Part shown: one piece after another, positions 8,703 to 16,854 of the stretch | How positions within the stretch are numbered: the first letter of the stretch is position 1 | Layout: each line of letters opens with the position of its first letter | Assembly: GCA_028287115.1 (NCBI GenBank) | Contig: JAQBQF010000051.1 | Coordinates: 1-64,000 of the forward strand | Origin: Myxococcales bacterium | GTDB lineage: Bacteria; Myxococcota_A; Polyangia; Haliangiales; Haliangiaceae | DNA: 64,000 nt | Direction: 5' to 3' | Translations under genes and position numbers: made by a program | The notes under the pieces: model-generated | Database searches by the model: none | Seen by the model: the letters and a program-made list of their open reading frames with translations, nothing else | Told to the model about the DNA's origin: nothing

Positions 8703-9098
8703 TCAGATCGTCTCGATCTGGATCTCGGCGGTCGTCATCAGCTTGGTGATCGGGCAGGCTGCGGCCGCGCGATGGAGCCGCGTGCGCTGCTCGTCGGTCA
8801 GCGCACCATGAAAGACGAGTTGAACGCGGTACTTGTAGACACCCTCGCGCTCGTGCGAGTCGTCGCTCTCGACGACGCACTCGACACGCTCGAGCGGAAT
8901 GTCGTGCCGTTTCGCGTACCACATCGCGGTCGTCGCCTTGCACGTCGCGAGAGCGGCATCGAAGTAGTCATGTGCGCCGGGCGCGCTGTCAGCGCCGCCC
9001 GAGCTCGCACCAACGTCCGAATTGAACGTGTGGTCGCGCACGTGGACGGCCACGGGGTAGGAATTCGCGGTGATTGTTTCGCAACGCACGATCGTCAT
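8703..9098 (-). CDS. OsmC-family peroxidase-like protein
   Basis: A 131-residue OsmC/Ohr-superfamily protein. Both redox cysteines are present: Cys53 (ALATCKATTAMWYAKR) and Cys115 (AAACPITKL), so thiol-dependent reduction of organic hydroperoxides is plausible. The second half is the standard VESDDSHEREGVYKYRV fold. I chose ATG 9098 because GGAG lies 9 nt upstream and because this ATG overlaps the pirin stop codon (ATGA). It is translationally coupled to the pirin gene, forming a small oxidative-stress pair. No regulator is adjacent. Confidence 0.88.
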   Translation of the reverse strand: MTIVRCETITANSYPVAVHVRDHTFNSDVGASSGGADSAPGAHDYFDAALATCKATTAMWYAKRHDIPLERVECVVESDDSHEREGVYKYRVQLVFHGALTDEQRTRLHRAAAACPITKLMTTAEIQIETI

Positions 9099-10021
9099 CG
9101 GTGGTGCTCCGGGTAGGGGATGAGCTCTTTGTCGTCCCCCGGGATCTTGGGGAACGTCTGCGCCTTCCATGCGTCACGCGCGCGCTCGAGCCGCTCGCGG
9201 GTCGATGCCACGAAGTTCCAGTCCATGAGCCGATCGCCCAGGTGCGGTCCACCGATCACGAGGACGCGACTTTGTTCCGCTGCACGCACGGAGACCGCTA
9301 CGCCCTCGCGCAAAGCCGCGAGCTGATTTCGATGCAGGGTCTCGCGACCGATCTCGACGCTACCCTCGATCACGAGGAGTCCCCGCTCCTGCACGTCGCG
9401 CGGAAGCTCCAAGACTGCATTCGCGTCGAGCTCGAGATCCACGAGTAGAGGACGAGCCGGATGGCGTAACGGCGACGTCAAGCCGAATGCGCTGCCCGCC
9501 AGCAGACGTCCACGAGCTCCCGAACCCACCACAAGTGTGGGAAGCGTTGTCTTCGGGTAGTGCTCGAAGACGGGCGCGTCGTCCTCGTTCTCCAGCGGAA
9601 GCGCGAGCCAGATCTGGACCGCGTTGAACACGCCGCCGCGCTCACGCCATTCCGGATCGGGACGCTCGGAGTGCACGATGCCTCGGCCGGCGGTCATGAG
9701 GTTGACGTCACCGGGCCGGATGACTTGAACCGCCCCCGTGCTGTCACGATGAACGAGCTCGCCCTCGAACATGTAGGTCAGCGTGGAGAGCCCGATGTGT
9801 GGATGCGGACCGATCCCCGACGGAGCTCCGGGCGCGATAGCGACGGGCCCAGCGCGATCGATGAAGATGAACGGCCCGACGAGCCTTCGCTTCGGTGAGG
9901 GCAGAACGCGCGCGACCGTTACCGTGCCAACCGGGCGCGGTCGTGCATCGATGATCAGATCGATGACCTCATTCGTCGCGCAGTCGATGCAATCGGGGTC
10001 GTGATCGGGAACGACGCTCAT
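9095..10021 (-). CDS. Pirin-family bicupin
   Basis: A 308-residue bicupin of normal pirin length. The metal ligands of the first cupin are visible: His73 and His75 (GPHPHIGLSTLTYMFEG), His117 and Glu119 (AGRGIVHSE). GDVNLMTAGRG is the family signature. Pirins bind Fe and often act as quercetinase-like dioxygenases or redox sensors, so the exact activity is open. The N-terminus carries an extra CIDC pair (residues 11-14) that is not typical and might bind metal. The gene is first in an operon with the OsmC-like gene and diverges from the CNB-reductase gene across 374 bp. Confidence 0.88.
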   Translation of the reverse strand: MSVVPDHDPDCIDCATNEVIDLIIDARPRPVGTVTVARVLPSPKRRLVGPFIFIDRAGPVAIAPGAPSGIGPHPHIGLSTLTYMFEGELVHRDSTGAVQVIRPGDVNLMTAGRGIVHSERPDPEWRERGGVFNAVQIWLALPLENEDDAPVFEHYPKTTLPTLVVGSGARGRLLAGSAFGLTSPLRHPARPLLVDLELDANAVLELPRDVQERGLLVIEGSVEIGRETLHRNQLAALREGVAVSVRAAEQSRVLVIGGPHLGDRLMDWNFVASTRERLERARDAWKAQTFPKIPGDDKELIPYPEHHR

Positions 10022-10395
10022 GAAGGCTCACTTTCAACTGAATGCCCGCGCGACGTTAGCATCGGATCTCGGCTGGTCCCTCGATCCCGTCGCAGTCTCG
10101 TCAGGTGTTCGGATAGAGCCGGCGGATCTTGGTCCGACGGCCGGCCTGGTCGCTGTCGAGCAGCGGCAGCTTCGGCGGTGACATCCGAGCAACGTTCCCG
10201 ATTGCGCAACCCACACCGTGCGTCGCTTCGACGCCGTGCGCGCGAGTGTAGCGATCACGCGCTTTGGATCGGCGAGTGCTCTCGTACTCCCTCGGAGACG
10301 CCTGGGTTCGTGCATTGCACTACCGTCGCGATGCCCGGCATCTGCGTGCGGGAGTCTTCGATCATGCTCGTCACAATATCTCCGGAGGCGCCTCG
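10022..10395. other. Intergenic region between divergent redox genes
   Basis: This 374-bp stretch separates the pirin-OsmC operon (leftward) from the CNB/thioredoxin-reductase-like gene (rightward). No supported gene is seen, and the ORFs through it are mutual shadows without recognisable content. It should hold both promoters. The only clear signal is GGAGG about 7 nt before ATG 10396. I could not point to a convincing -35/-10 pair by eye. Confidence 0.5.
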
Positions 10396-12096
10396 ATGAC
10401 GACCACGCGATCCTCATCGAGTGGGCCAGCGGCACCGCTACCGGAGGGGCTGGAGGCGCGGCGTGCTCAGGTGTTTCCGGCGCTCACCGACGCACAGCTC
10501 GCGCGGGTCGCGGCGCACGGGGTCGAACAGCAGTTCTCGGATGGCGAGATCCTGTGGGAACAAGGCGATACGCATCGGCCGATGTTTGTCGTCCTCGAGG
10601 GCGAGCTCGAGCTCGTTCACCCTCGCGGCCAGGCGGAGGAGCTGGTGAACGTGCTTGGAGCCATGGAGTTCACCGGCGAGGTGAGCCTGCTTGGCGATAG
10701 CCCCTCGTTCGTGCGCGGCCGAGCGCGTGGCGCTCTGCGCGTGATTCGCCTCGAGCACGCGCGGCTCCTCTCACTCCTTCAGACCGACGCGGAGCTGAGC
10801 GAGCTCATGATGCGAGCTTTCATCCTGCGCCGCGTGGCGCTGTTCTCGACGGGACAGGGCGACGCGATCGTGATCGGTTCGCGCGACTCCGCGGCGACGA
10901 CACGGCTCTTGGCCTTTCTCGTTCAGAACGGCCATCCACATCGCTACGTGGACGTCGATCGCGACGCCGACGTACAGGCGCTACTCGACCAGCTCCATGT
11001 CGCGATCCACGAGATCCCGATCCTGCTGTGCAGCGGCGAGCGCGTGCTCCGCAATCCGACGGACGCGGAGGCGGCGGAGTGCCTCGGGCTTGGTGCGACG
11101 CTGGAGCCCGGAGTCGTGCACGATGTCGTGATCTGCGGCGCGGGGCCTAGCGGGCTTTCTGCCGCTGTCTACGGCGCTTCCGAGGGACTGGACGTGCTGC
11201 TGCTCGAGGCGCACGGGCCCGGCGGTCAGGCCGGTTCCAGCTCGAAGATCGAGAACTACCTGGGTTTCCCGACGGGGATCACCGGCGGGGCACTGATGGC
11301 GCGCGCGGTGCTCCAGGCCGAGAAGTTCGGTGCAAAGCTCGCGGTCGCGCGACCGGTCCTCGGAATTCACTGCGATCGAGGTTCGTATCGCATCGAGCTT
11401 ACCGCCGGTGAGATCGTGCGGACGCGGGCGGTCATCATCGCGACCGGCGCCGAGTACCGCAAGCTCGACGTCGCCGACCTCGAGCGCTTCGAAGGTGTCG
11501 GCGTGAGCTACGCGGCGACCTATGTCGAGGCGCAACTGTGCAGCGCAGACGAGGTCATCGTCGTCGGTGGTGGTAACTCCGCAGGTCAAGCCGCGACGTT
11601 TCTGGCGCGCAGCTCTAGGTGCGTGCACCTGCTCGTCCGCGGGTCCGATCTCGCCGCGAGCATGTCGCGTTATCTCATTCGTCGCATCGAGGAGACGCCT
11701 AATATCACGATGCACCGGCGCACGAAGATCGTCGCCCTCCACGGCAAAGAGCACCTCGAGAGCGTCACGTGGCGCGACGAGTCCACGGGCGAAGAATCGA
11801 CGCATCCGATCCGCCACGTGTTCACGATGGCCGGCGCGAACCCCAATACCGAATGGCTCCGCGGCATCGTCGCCATGGACCCCCATGGCTTCATCGTCAC
11901 CGGATCCGATGTCACCGACGAAGACCTGCAAGCCGCCGAATGGCCGCTGCGGCGCCACCCGTTTCTGTTCGAGACCAATCGTCCGCACATCTTCGCGATC
12001 GGCGACGTTCGCGCGTCGAGCATCAAGCGGGTTGCCTCGGCTGTCGGCGAGGGCTCGGTCTGCATCCAGCTCGTCCATCAGGCGTTGACCGAGTAG
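10396..12096 (+). CDS. cNMP-binding domain / thioredoxin-reductase-like fusion
   Basis: A 566-residue three-part fusion. Residues about 15-135 are a cyclic-nucleotide-binding domain (FSDGEILWEQGD, then FTGEVSLLGD). About 150-235 is a thioredoxin/glutaredoxin-like fold without a CxxC (FLVQNGHPHRYVDVDRD). The rest is a flavoprotein of the thioredoxin-reductase family with VICGAGPSGLSAAVYG for FAD, GGQAGSSSKIENYLGFP, VVGGGNSAGQAA for NAD(P)H, and a C-terminal FAIGDVR FAD motif. The CxxC disulfide of true TrxB is absent, so thioredoxin reduction is doubtful and another electron acceptor is likely. I chose ATG 10396 for the GGAGG before it; a start at 10264 would lack support. Confidence 0.88.
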   Translation: MTTTRSSSSGPAAPLPEGLEARRAQVFPALTDAQLARVAAHGVEQQFSDGEILWEQGDTHRPMFVVLEGELELVHPRGQAEELVNVLGAMEFTGEVSLLGDSPSFVRGRARGALRVIRLEHARLLSLLQTDAELSELMMRAFILRRVALFSTGQGDAIVIGSRDSAATTRLLAFLVQNGHPHRYVDVDRDADVQALLDQLHVAIHEIPILLCSGERVLRNPTDAEAAECLGLGATLEPGVVHDVVICGAGPSGLSAAVYGASEGLDVLLLEAHGPGGQAGSSSKIENYLGFPTGITGGALMARAVLQAEKFGAKLAVARPVLGIHCDRGSYRIELTAGEIVRTRAVIIATGAEYRKLDVADLERFEGVGVSYAATYVEAQLCSADEVIVVGGGNSAGQAATFLARSSRCVHLLVRGSDLAASMSRYLIRRIEETPNITMHRRTKIVALHGKEHLESVTWRDESTGEESTHPIRHVFTMAGANPNTEWLRGIVAMDPHGFIVTGSDVTDEDLQAAEWPLRRHPFLFETNRPHIFAIGDVRASSIKRVASAVGEGSVCIQLVHQALTE

Positions 12097-12258
12097 CCGC
12101 CGATTCGCCGCGCGACATCGCGGTTGTACGGCGTGGAAGATCATCACCACGGAGCTCGGATTGGCGAACCCACTAGCACGGGTAACGATTCGCCTCGTCA
12201 CGATTGAGAGAGCGCTATTGCGTCGTCCTCTCTAGTTTCGTCATGCAATCGGCAGCGC

Positions 12259-13206
12259 ATGTTTGGCACCATCAACCTCCACGAAGCGCTAGCATTGCTG
12301 GCGGTGGTGCGCGGACTCGCTGTCTTGGTGTTGATAAGCGGCAGCGCCTCTGCGGACCCGGCACGGCTCGAGATTGTCTCGGGCGTCTGCGACTTGCAGG
12401 CACTAGCGCCCCAAGTGGTCGCGCTCGTTGGACACGAGCCGTTCAGTAGCGACTCGTCGGGTTCGGTTCGCGTCGACACCGACGTCTTCGAAGGCCACGT
12501 CCAAGCGCGAATCGATTTCGATGACGGCGATGGTCATCACCGTGGCCCGCGTGTTGTGAATGCACAAAGCTGCACCGAGCTCATCGAAGCCGTGGCGATC
12601 GTCGTCGCCATGGCGATGCCGGAGCACGATTCGCCAAAGCCAACGCCTGCGCCGATCCTATCGGAAGAGCCACGCGTCGAGCTCCACATGCCGCCGCCTG
12701 AGGCACGCATCCCAGTGGCCGAGGAGACAGATATGATGGTCGGTGGTGCCGGCGGCGTAACCACGCGCGGTTGGCAACAGGAAATCCTGCTAGGCGTCCG
12801 CTGGAAGCGAGCGAGCCGGTCGCTAGGAGCAGAGTTACGGATCGAGGCGCCGGAGGCGGTTCAAGTCACATCGATGGCGCGGATCAGCGTGTGGAAGTCC
12901 GAGCTGTCCCTGAGCCCGTGCGTACATGCCGCTTCCATCGGCGCATGCGCCATCCTCACAGCAGGACTGATCCGTGGTGCCGGTGATGGATTGATTGGAT
13001 CGCGAGCGGTCGTTACGCCGCTTGTGACCACGGGGCTGCGTCTGACTTGGGAACGCTCGATGACCGATGGCGTCTCGGCGCGCGTGCACCTCGAGATCGA
13101 CACGTCGCTAACCACAACTCGTTTCGACGTCGACCACATGCAGGTTTGGACGACAAATCGTTTCGAGGGGTGGGGTGGCCTTGGTGTGATCGCACGCTTT
13201 CCGTGA
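12259..13206 (+). CDS. Hypothetical envelope protein preceding an ECF sigma gene
   Basis: A 315-residue protein I do not recognise. A hydrophobic N-terminal segment ending near SGSASA looks like a signal peptide with a long n-region, and a GTG start closer to it (about 12306) is possible. The first half is acidic with RLEIVSGVCD and QSCTELIEAVAIVVAMAM. A Pro-rich linker follows. The second half has alternating strands ending in GLGVIARFP, which resembles a small outer-membrane barrel or a TolB-like envelope protein. Its stop overlaps a GTG of the sigma-factor gene (GTGA), so it is probably co-expressed with it. Confidence 0.6.
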   Translation: MFGTINLHEALALLAVVRGLAVLVLISGSASADPARLEIVSGVCDLQALAPQVVALVGHEPFSSDSSGSVRVDTDVFEGHVQARIDFDDGDGHHRGPRVVNAQSCTELIEAVAIVVAMAMPEHDSPKPTPAPILSEEPRVELHMPPPEARIPVAEETDMMVGGAGGVTTRGWQQEILLGVRWKRASRSLGAELRIEAPEAVQVTSMARISVWKSELSLSPCVHAASIGACAILTAGLIRGAGDGLIGSRAVVTPLVTTGLRLTWERSMTDGVSARVHLEIDTSLTTTRFDVDHMQVWTTNRFEGWGGLGVIARFP

Positions 13207-13742
13207 CGAAACGGGCTGGATCGGCGCAGTACAGCGGTGTGAGCGAACCCGTCCGCCCGCCCGGGTCCGGGCTCGAGCAATTCGATGCCATCTACGAACG
13301 CGAATTCGATTACGTGTGGCGCAACGTGCGACGTCTCGGGGTCGCCACTGGCGACATCCCCGACGCAGTCCACGAAGTGTTCTTCGTGCTCTATCGACGC
13401 TGGAACGACGTCGACAAAGCTCGCTCGGTTCGACCCTGGCTGTTCGGAGTCGCCCGGCGGGTGGCGGCAGGCATTCGCAGGAAGCAACGCGAGACCCCGA
13501 CCGAGGTGGATCCTCCGAACGCCGAAGATCCGCTGGTCGCGCAAAGGCTCTTGCTCTGGAAGGCGATGGATGCCCTCGACGAGGATCGAAGGATCATCCT
13601 CATCCTTCACGATCTCGAAGGCCATAGCGGCGTCGAGATCTCGCAGATCCTGGACATCCCGGCCAATACGGTGCACTCGCGACTTAGGCTTGGGCGAGCA
13701 GATCTGCTCGCATCCGTTCGCAAACTGCGCGGTGCTCCATGA
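13203..13742 (+). CDS. ECF-type RNA polymerase sigma factor
   Basis: A sigma-70-family ECF factor. Region 2 is EREFDYVWRNVRRLG, then DAVHEVFFVLYRRWND and SVRPWLFGVARRVA. Region 4 is LDEDRRIILILHDLEGHSGVEI, then ILDIPANTVHSRLRLGRADL. The coordinates use GTG 13203, which overlaps the upstream stop (179 residues). GTG 13239 is an equally good start and removes a non-conserved tail. The downstream gene begins with an ATGA overlap and encodes a single-pass membrane protein, the usual position of an anti-sigma factor. The promoters it recognises cannot be read from the sequence. Confidence 0.88.
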   Translation: MTKRAGSAQYSGVSEPVRPPGSGLEQFDAIYEREFDYVWRNVRRLGVATGDIPDAVHEVFFVLYRRWNDVDKARSVRPWLFGVARRVAAGIRRKQRETPTEVDPPNAEDPLVAQRLLLWKAMDALDEDRRIILILHDLEGHSGVEISQILDIPANTVHSRLRLGRADLLASVRKLRGAP

Positions 13743-14449
13743 GTGAGCAAGCACTTCCGCCGGAGCTCGAGGAACTGCTCGATGCCGAGCGCGCGGTGGC
13801 TCCGGCGACGGCGTCGCTACGAATTGCCGTCCGTGCACGCGTCACAGCTTCGGTGGGTCACGCTCCGCTCGGACATAGCCTTGCCGGCGCAGCTCTCGGC
13901 GGTGTGGGCAAGGTGATCGCAGTGGTCGCGATCGTCGTGGGAGTCGGGGGAACCGTCGCACTGATACATCGCCGCGGATCAGAGGATGGGGAGACAAGGG
14001 CGTCGAAGCCAAGCGCGGGGCCGGTAATTCCATCACCGACTCCGGTTGCACCAAGCTTGGATCCGTTGACGTCAACCCGAGCGGAACCATCAACTCGTGC
14101 CGGCTCCGGGACGCACGTAGCGACGGTACCGCGATCGACGAGACCCGAGCCCGTTCATTCACCGATCGCGCAATCGTTGCCATCGCAAGCCGAGCTCCTT
14201 CGTGAAGCTTGGGCGGCCGTGTCCAGAGGCGAAGCCGCACGCGCACTCGATCTCGCTGATCAAGACGAACACTCTCATCCGAGCGGCGCCCTCGACGAAG
14301 AGCGAGCAGCCTTGCGGATCGTCGCGCTCGCGAAACTTGAACGGCGGGACGAAGCGCGTACTGCAGCCTCGCTGTTTCTGACGGATCATCCTGACAGCGT
14401 TCATCGTGCGCTGATCGAACGAACGATCGCATCGAAGCAATCACCGTGA
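13739..14449 (+). CDS. Single-pass membrane protein in anti-sigma position
   Basis: A 236-residue protein whose ATG overlaps the sigma-factor stop. The N-terminal ~50 residues are cytosolic-like (LPPELEELLDAERAVAPA). A transmembrane segment VIAVVAIVVGVGGTVALI lies near 58-76. A disordered Ser/Thr/Pro-rich stretch follows, then a C-terminal helical pair (LREAWAAVSRGEAARALDL and ALRIVALAKLERRDEARTA) that resembles one or two TPR-like hairpins. It has no zinc-binding HxxxCxxC anti-sigma motif. The position argues for a sigma regulator, while the architecture also fits myxobacterial TPR-tailed membrane proteins found beside ECF genes. Confidence 0.75.
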   Translation: MSEQALPPELEELLDAERAVAPATASLRIAVRARVTASVGHAPLGHSLAGAALGGVGKVIAVVAIVVGVGGTVALIHRRGSEDGETRASKPSAGPVIPSPTPVAPSLDPLTSTRAEPSTRAGSGTHVATVPRSTRPEPVHSPIAQSLPSQAELLREAWAAVSRGEAARALDLADQDEHSHPSGALDEERAALRIVALAKLERRDEARTAASLFLTDHPDSVHRALIERTIASKQSP

Positions 14450-14529
14450 TGAGGCTCGTAATTGGGCTTGTCTTATCGTGCACGTTCGAATGGTCGTCGT
14501 GCTCGCGCTGCACTGAACAAGGAAAACAA

Positions 14530-15906
14530 ATGAGAATCGTCATCTTTGCGTGTTGTGTGTTGTGGGGATGCACTTCCGAGAACAACCTCGGAAACACTCG
14601 ACAGATCCTCCACTCCACGCGTTGGGCCACGACCCTTGGCAGCATCCACGAGGATGGCGCAAGAAGTGTTGTTATCGATCCTGCCGGGGACGTCGTCGCC
14701 GGGGGCTTCTTTACAGGGACCGTCGATTTTGGCGTTGAAACCCTCAGCACCTCGCATACGGCGGGCTGGGTCTCGAAGCGCTCGGGTATCGACGGCAGTG
14801 CACGATGGACGATCACTCTCGGCACCGAGATGTCTGCCTATGCCGATGTAGCCGGCGTCGCGACCACCGGCGATGGCTCGGTGATCGTGGCGGGCACCTA
14901 CAGTGGAGACCTTCATCTCGAAGGTCAAACTCTACATGGACCGGGATTAACGACCGGGTCAGACTGCTTCGTCGCCAAGTACAATCCGGCAGGTCAACTG
15001 CAGTGGGTTCGTAATCTCGGTCCCTCGACAGTTTCGAATCTAACTTCGCTAGCAGCGTCACACGACGGCCGGATCGCGATCATCGGCGCGTATCAGGGCG
15101 TGCTTCAACTGCCGAACGGAAACTACAGCGCCGTCGATCACGATCCGTTCCTCGTGTTGTTCGATGCGAACGGACAGATGTTATGGGGCGTGACCTCCCA
15201 GAACCCGGGCGGAACCGTAGGAGTGCAGGGGCTGTTCGCTGGCGCGGTGGCGATGACGGCCGAAGACGATGTGATTTTGGCGGGCGACATCAGCTTCATC
15301 CAACGGCTTGCAGGAACGTTCCTCGAGCCGAATGCTCGCATCAGTCAGTACGCGGCACGGTTTACCTTAGACGGCCATCTGTTGTGGGCAGGTGTCCTAG
15401 GACCCGATGGCGTCGAGAGGGCGTCCGGGCCAATCGCCGTCGACCCTACTGGGGGGATTGTGATGACCTCCACGCGACGTGACTCCGGTTCTCTCGACAA
15501 TGGGCTTCCCGGTATCGATTCGCTCGATCCCAACGGTCACGCGGTGTGGACCCGCCAAGCAGCGTCGGGTAGTGCGGTCGCCGACTCCATCGCGGTTCTT
15601 GGCGACGGAACCGTGGTGACCGGCGGATCCACCGCCGGATACTCCGTTGACTTCGGTTCGGGTGCGCTCGACGGTTGCATGTACCTCGCGGCGCACAATC
15701 GTGATGGGACGCTCGCCGACGTCGTCAGCTACGTCCCGCGTGGCCCTTCGTGCGGGGAAGCGTTTCCATGGGGGCTTGCGGGTGGGCCTGGAGGCGCCGT
15801 CGCCTTGGCGGGGGTCGTAGGTACCGCCGCGGATTTTGGAACCGGCACACTTCGTTTCGCCGGTGCTACCGACGCGATGATCGTGATGCTCGATACGGTG
15901 CCCTGA
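14530..15906 (+). CDS. Beta-propeller-like lipoprotein with SBBP-type repeats
   Basis: A lipoprotein of about 458 residues. I chose ATG 14530, preceded by AAGGA at about 8 nt, because it gives a compact signal MRIVIFACCVLWGC with lipobox LWGC. Further upstream in-frame starts give no sensible leader. The body repeats a theme 'WATTLGS...A..V..DPAGDVVAGGFFTGTVDFG', seen again around FVAKYNPAGQLQWVRNLG, FLVLFDANGQMLWGV and RFTLDGHLLWAGVLG. These are SBBP/delta-60-like repeats that would build a beta-propeller. It is likely outer-membrane or periplasmic. It is the last gene of the sigma-factor unit and may be its target or sensor. Confidence 0.75.
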   Translation: MRIVIFACCVLWGCTSENNLGNTRQILHSTRWATTLGSIHEDGARSVVIDPAGDVVAGGFFTGTVDFGVETLSTSHTAGWVSKRSGIDGSARWTITLGTEMSAYADVAGVATTGDGSVIVAGTYSGDLHLEGQTLHGPGLTTGSDCFVAKYNPAGQLQWVRNLGPSTVSNLTSLAASHDGRIAIIGAYQGVLQLPNGNYSAVDHDPFLVLFDANGQMLWGVTSQNPGGTVGVQGLFAGAVAMTAEDDVILAGDISFIQRLAGTFLEPNARISQYAARFTLDGHLLWAGVLGPDGVERASGPIAVDPTGGIVMTSTRRDSGSLDNGLPGIDSLDPNGHAVWTRQAASGSAVADSIAVLGDGTVVTGGSTAGYSVDFGSGALDGCMYLAAHNRDGTLADVVSYVPRGPSCGEAFPWGLAGGPGGAVALAGVVGTAADFGTGTLRFAGATDAMIVMLDTVP

Positions 15907-16114
15907 TCTTCAACCCCAAGTTCAAAGCAGCTCGTCGGTTGCCGGCGCTGTCAAGAACCGCGTTGCGTCGCGCGCGGGCCCAGAGGAGCGATGTTCGTGC
16001 CGGCGGTGCTCACGCGCTGAGCGCGGATCCGTTCAGAAAGGATGAGATGCACCATCACGATCGCAGTTCCGATCGTTGCATCGGAGAGAGCACCGAGCAC
16101 TCTGCCGGATAGGG
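15907..16114. other. Intergenic stretch, no supported gene
   Basis: The 208 bp after the propeller lipoprotein carry one minus-strand frame of 56 codons (15951-16121) with a short hydrophobic segment, TIGTAIVMVHLIL. Its ATG nearly abuts the stop of the small hypothetical gene upstream. There is no ribosome-binding site and no recognisable family, so I do not call it a gene. No terminator hairpin was found by eye. Confidence 0.35.
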
Positions 16115-16381
16115 TCAACATGGGGAGGTTCCTTCGCAGTCGACCGACGGCGGGACGCAAGGCCCGGAGGCTGGCCAAACGACCACTTCCAGAAACGGAT
16201 ACGTTTCGCGAAGGAACGCGGCGATCTGTCGGTCCTTCAAGAAGTCGCCGTTTAGGATCACCGTCGCGATCGTCTCACCGGCGCGTTCGAGCGAAGTGAT
16301 CATGTCGAGCATCGTGCGGACGACCGGGATGTCGCACCCCGAGACATCGCTCTTGCTCGTTACAACGAGTGTACGGCCCAT
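16115..16381 (-). CDS. Small hypothetical protein
   Basis: An 88-residue frame from ATG 16381, which has GGTGAG just upstream. The sequence MGRTLVVTSKSDVSGCDIPVV, then LERAGETIATVILNGDFLKDRQIAAFLRETYPFLEVVVWP, looks like an alternating alpha/beta fold. A receiver-like or Rossmann-like domain would fit, but the conserved acidic pocket of a true receiver is not evident. The C-terminus ends in a Cys-containing tail. It sits beside a receiver-domain relic. I do not recognise the family. Confidence 0.4.
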   Translation of the reverse strand: MGRTLVVTSKSDVSGCDIPVVRTMLDMITSLERAGETIATVILNGDFLKDRQIAAFLRETYPFLEVVVWPASGPCVPPSVDCEGTSPC

Positions 16382-16499
16382 ACAGCTCACCCCCATCGGG
16401 CATCCGCTGCAACGCGTGCGCCGCTCGCATAATAGAAGTCATTGACGTAACGGGCTCAACGGAGTGGAAGGCACTCCGCAATTGCGCTTACAGGTCTCC

Positions 16500-16795
16500 A
16501 CGCCAGAGGGGTGCGCGCTGCGGCCCAGCGTGCGCGCGACGACGTGGCGCCACCGCGCAGTGCGCGCGCAAGACATGCCGGACCGTAACGGCTATCAGTT
16601 GATGCCGCCGTTCGCAGTCCTGCCGCATCAAGGAGGCAAGACGCCGGCGATCGCGTTGGCCGCATTCGCACGATCTGAAGATCGGACGCGCGCGCGGCTC
16701 GCCGGTTACCAGGTCCACATCGCGAACCCATCGAGCCGCATGAATGGGTGGTCACGATCGGCAGCCTCACGGGACGCACGACAAACCAAGCGGCG
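16500..16795 (+). pseudogene. Degenerate response-regulator receiver remnant
   Basis: One plus-strand frame reads DMPDRNGYQLM, then QGGKTPAIALAAFARSEDRTRARLAGYQVHIANP. This is the phosphorylation-site-to-alpha5 part of a REC domain: the Asp loop is followed by the conserved ALTAxAR and the GxxxHxxKP motif, with Lys replaced by Asn. After that the good reading continues in another frame as EPHEWVVTIGSLTGRT, the normal domain end. The N-terminal half with the acidic pocket is missing, and there is at least one frameshift. The nearest relative in the window is the C-terminal REC of the hybrid kinase that starts 60 bp downstream. Confidence 0.55.
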
Positions 16796-16854
16796 GCGTC
16801 AACGTGCGCGTTTAGACTCGCTAGATTTTCGGCGTCGCGCTAAATCTGGTCGCC

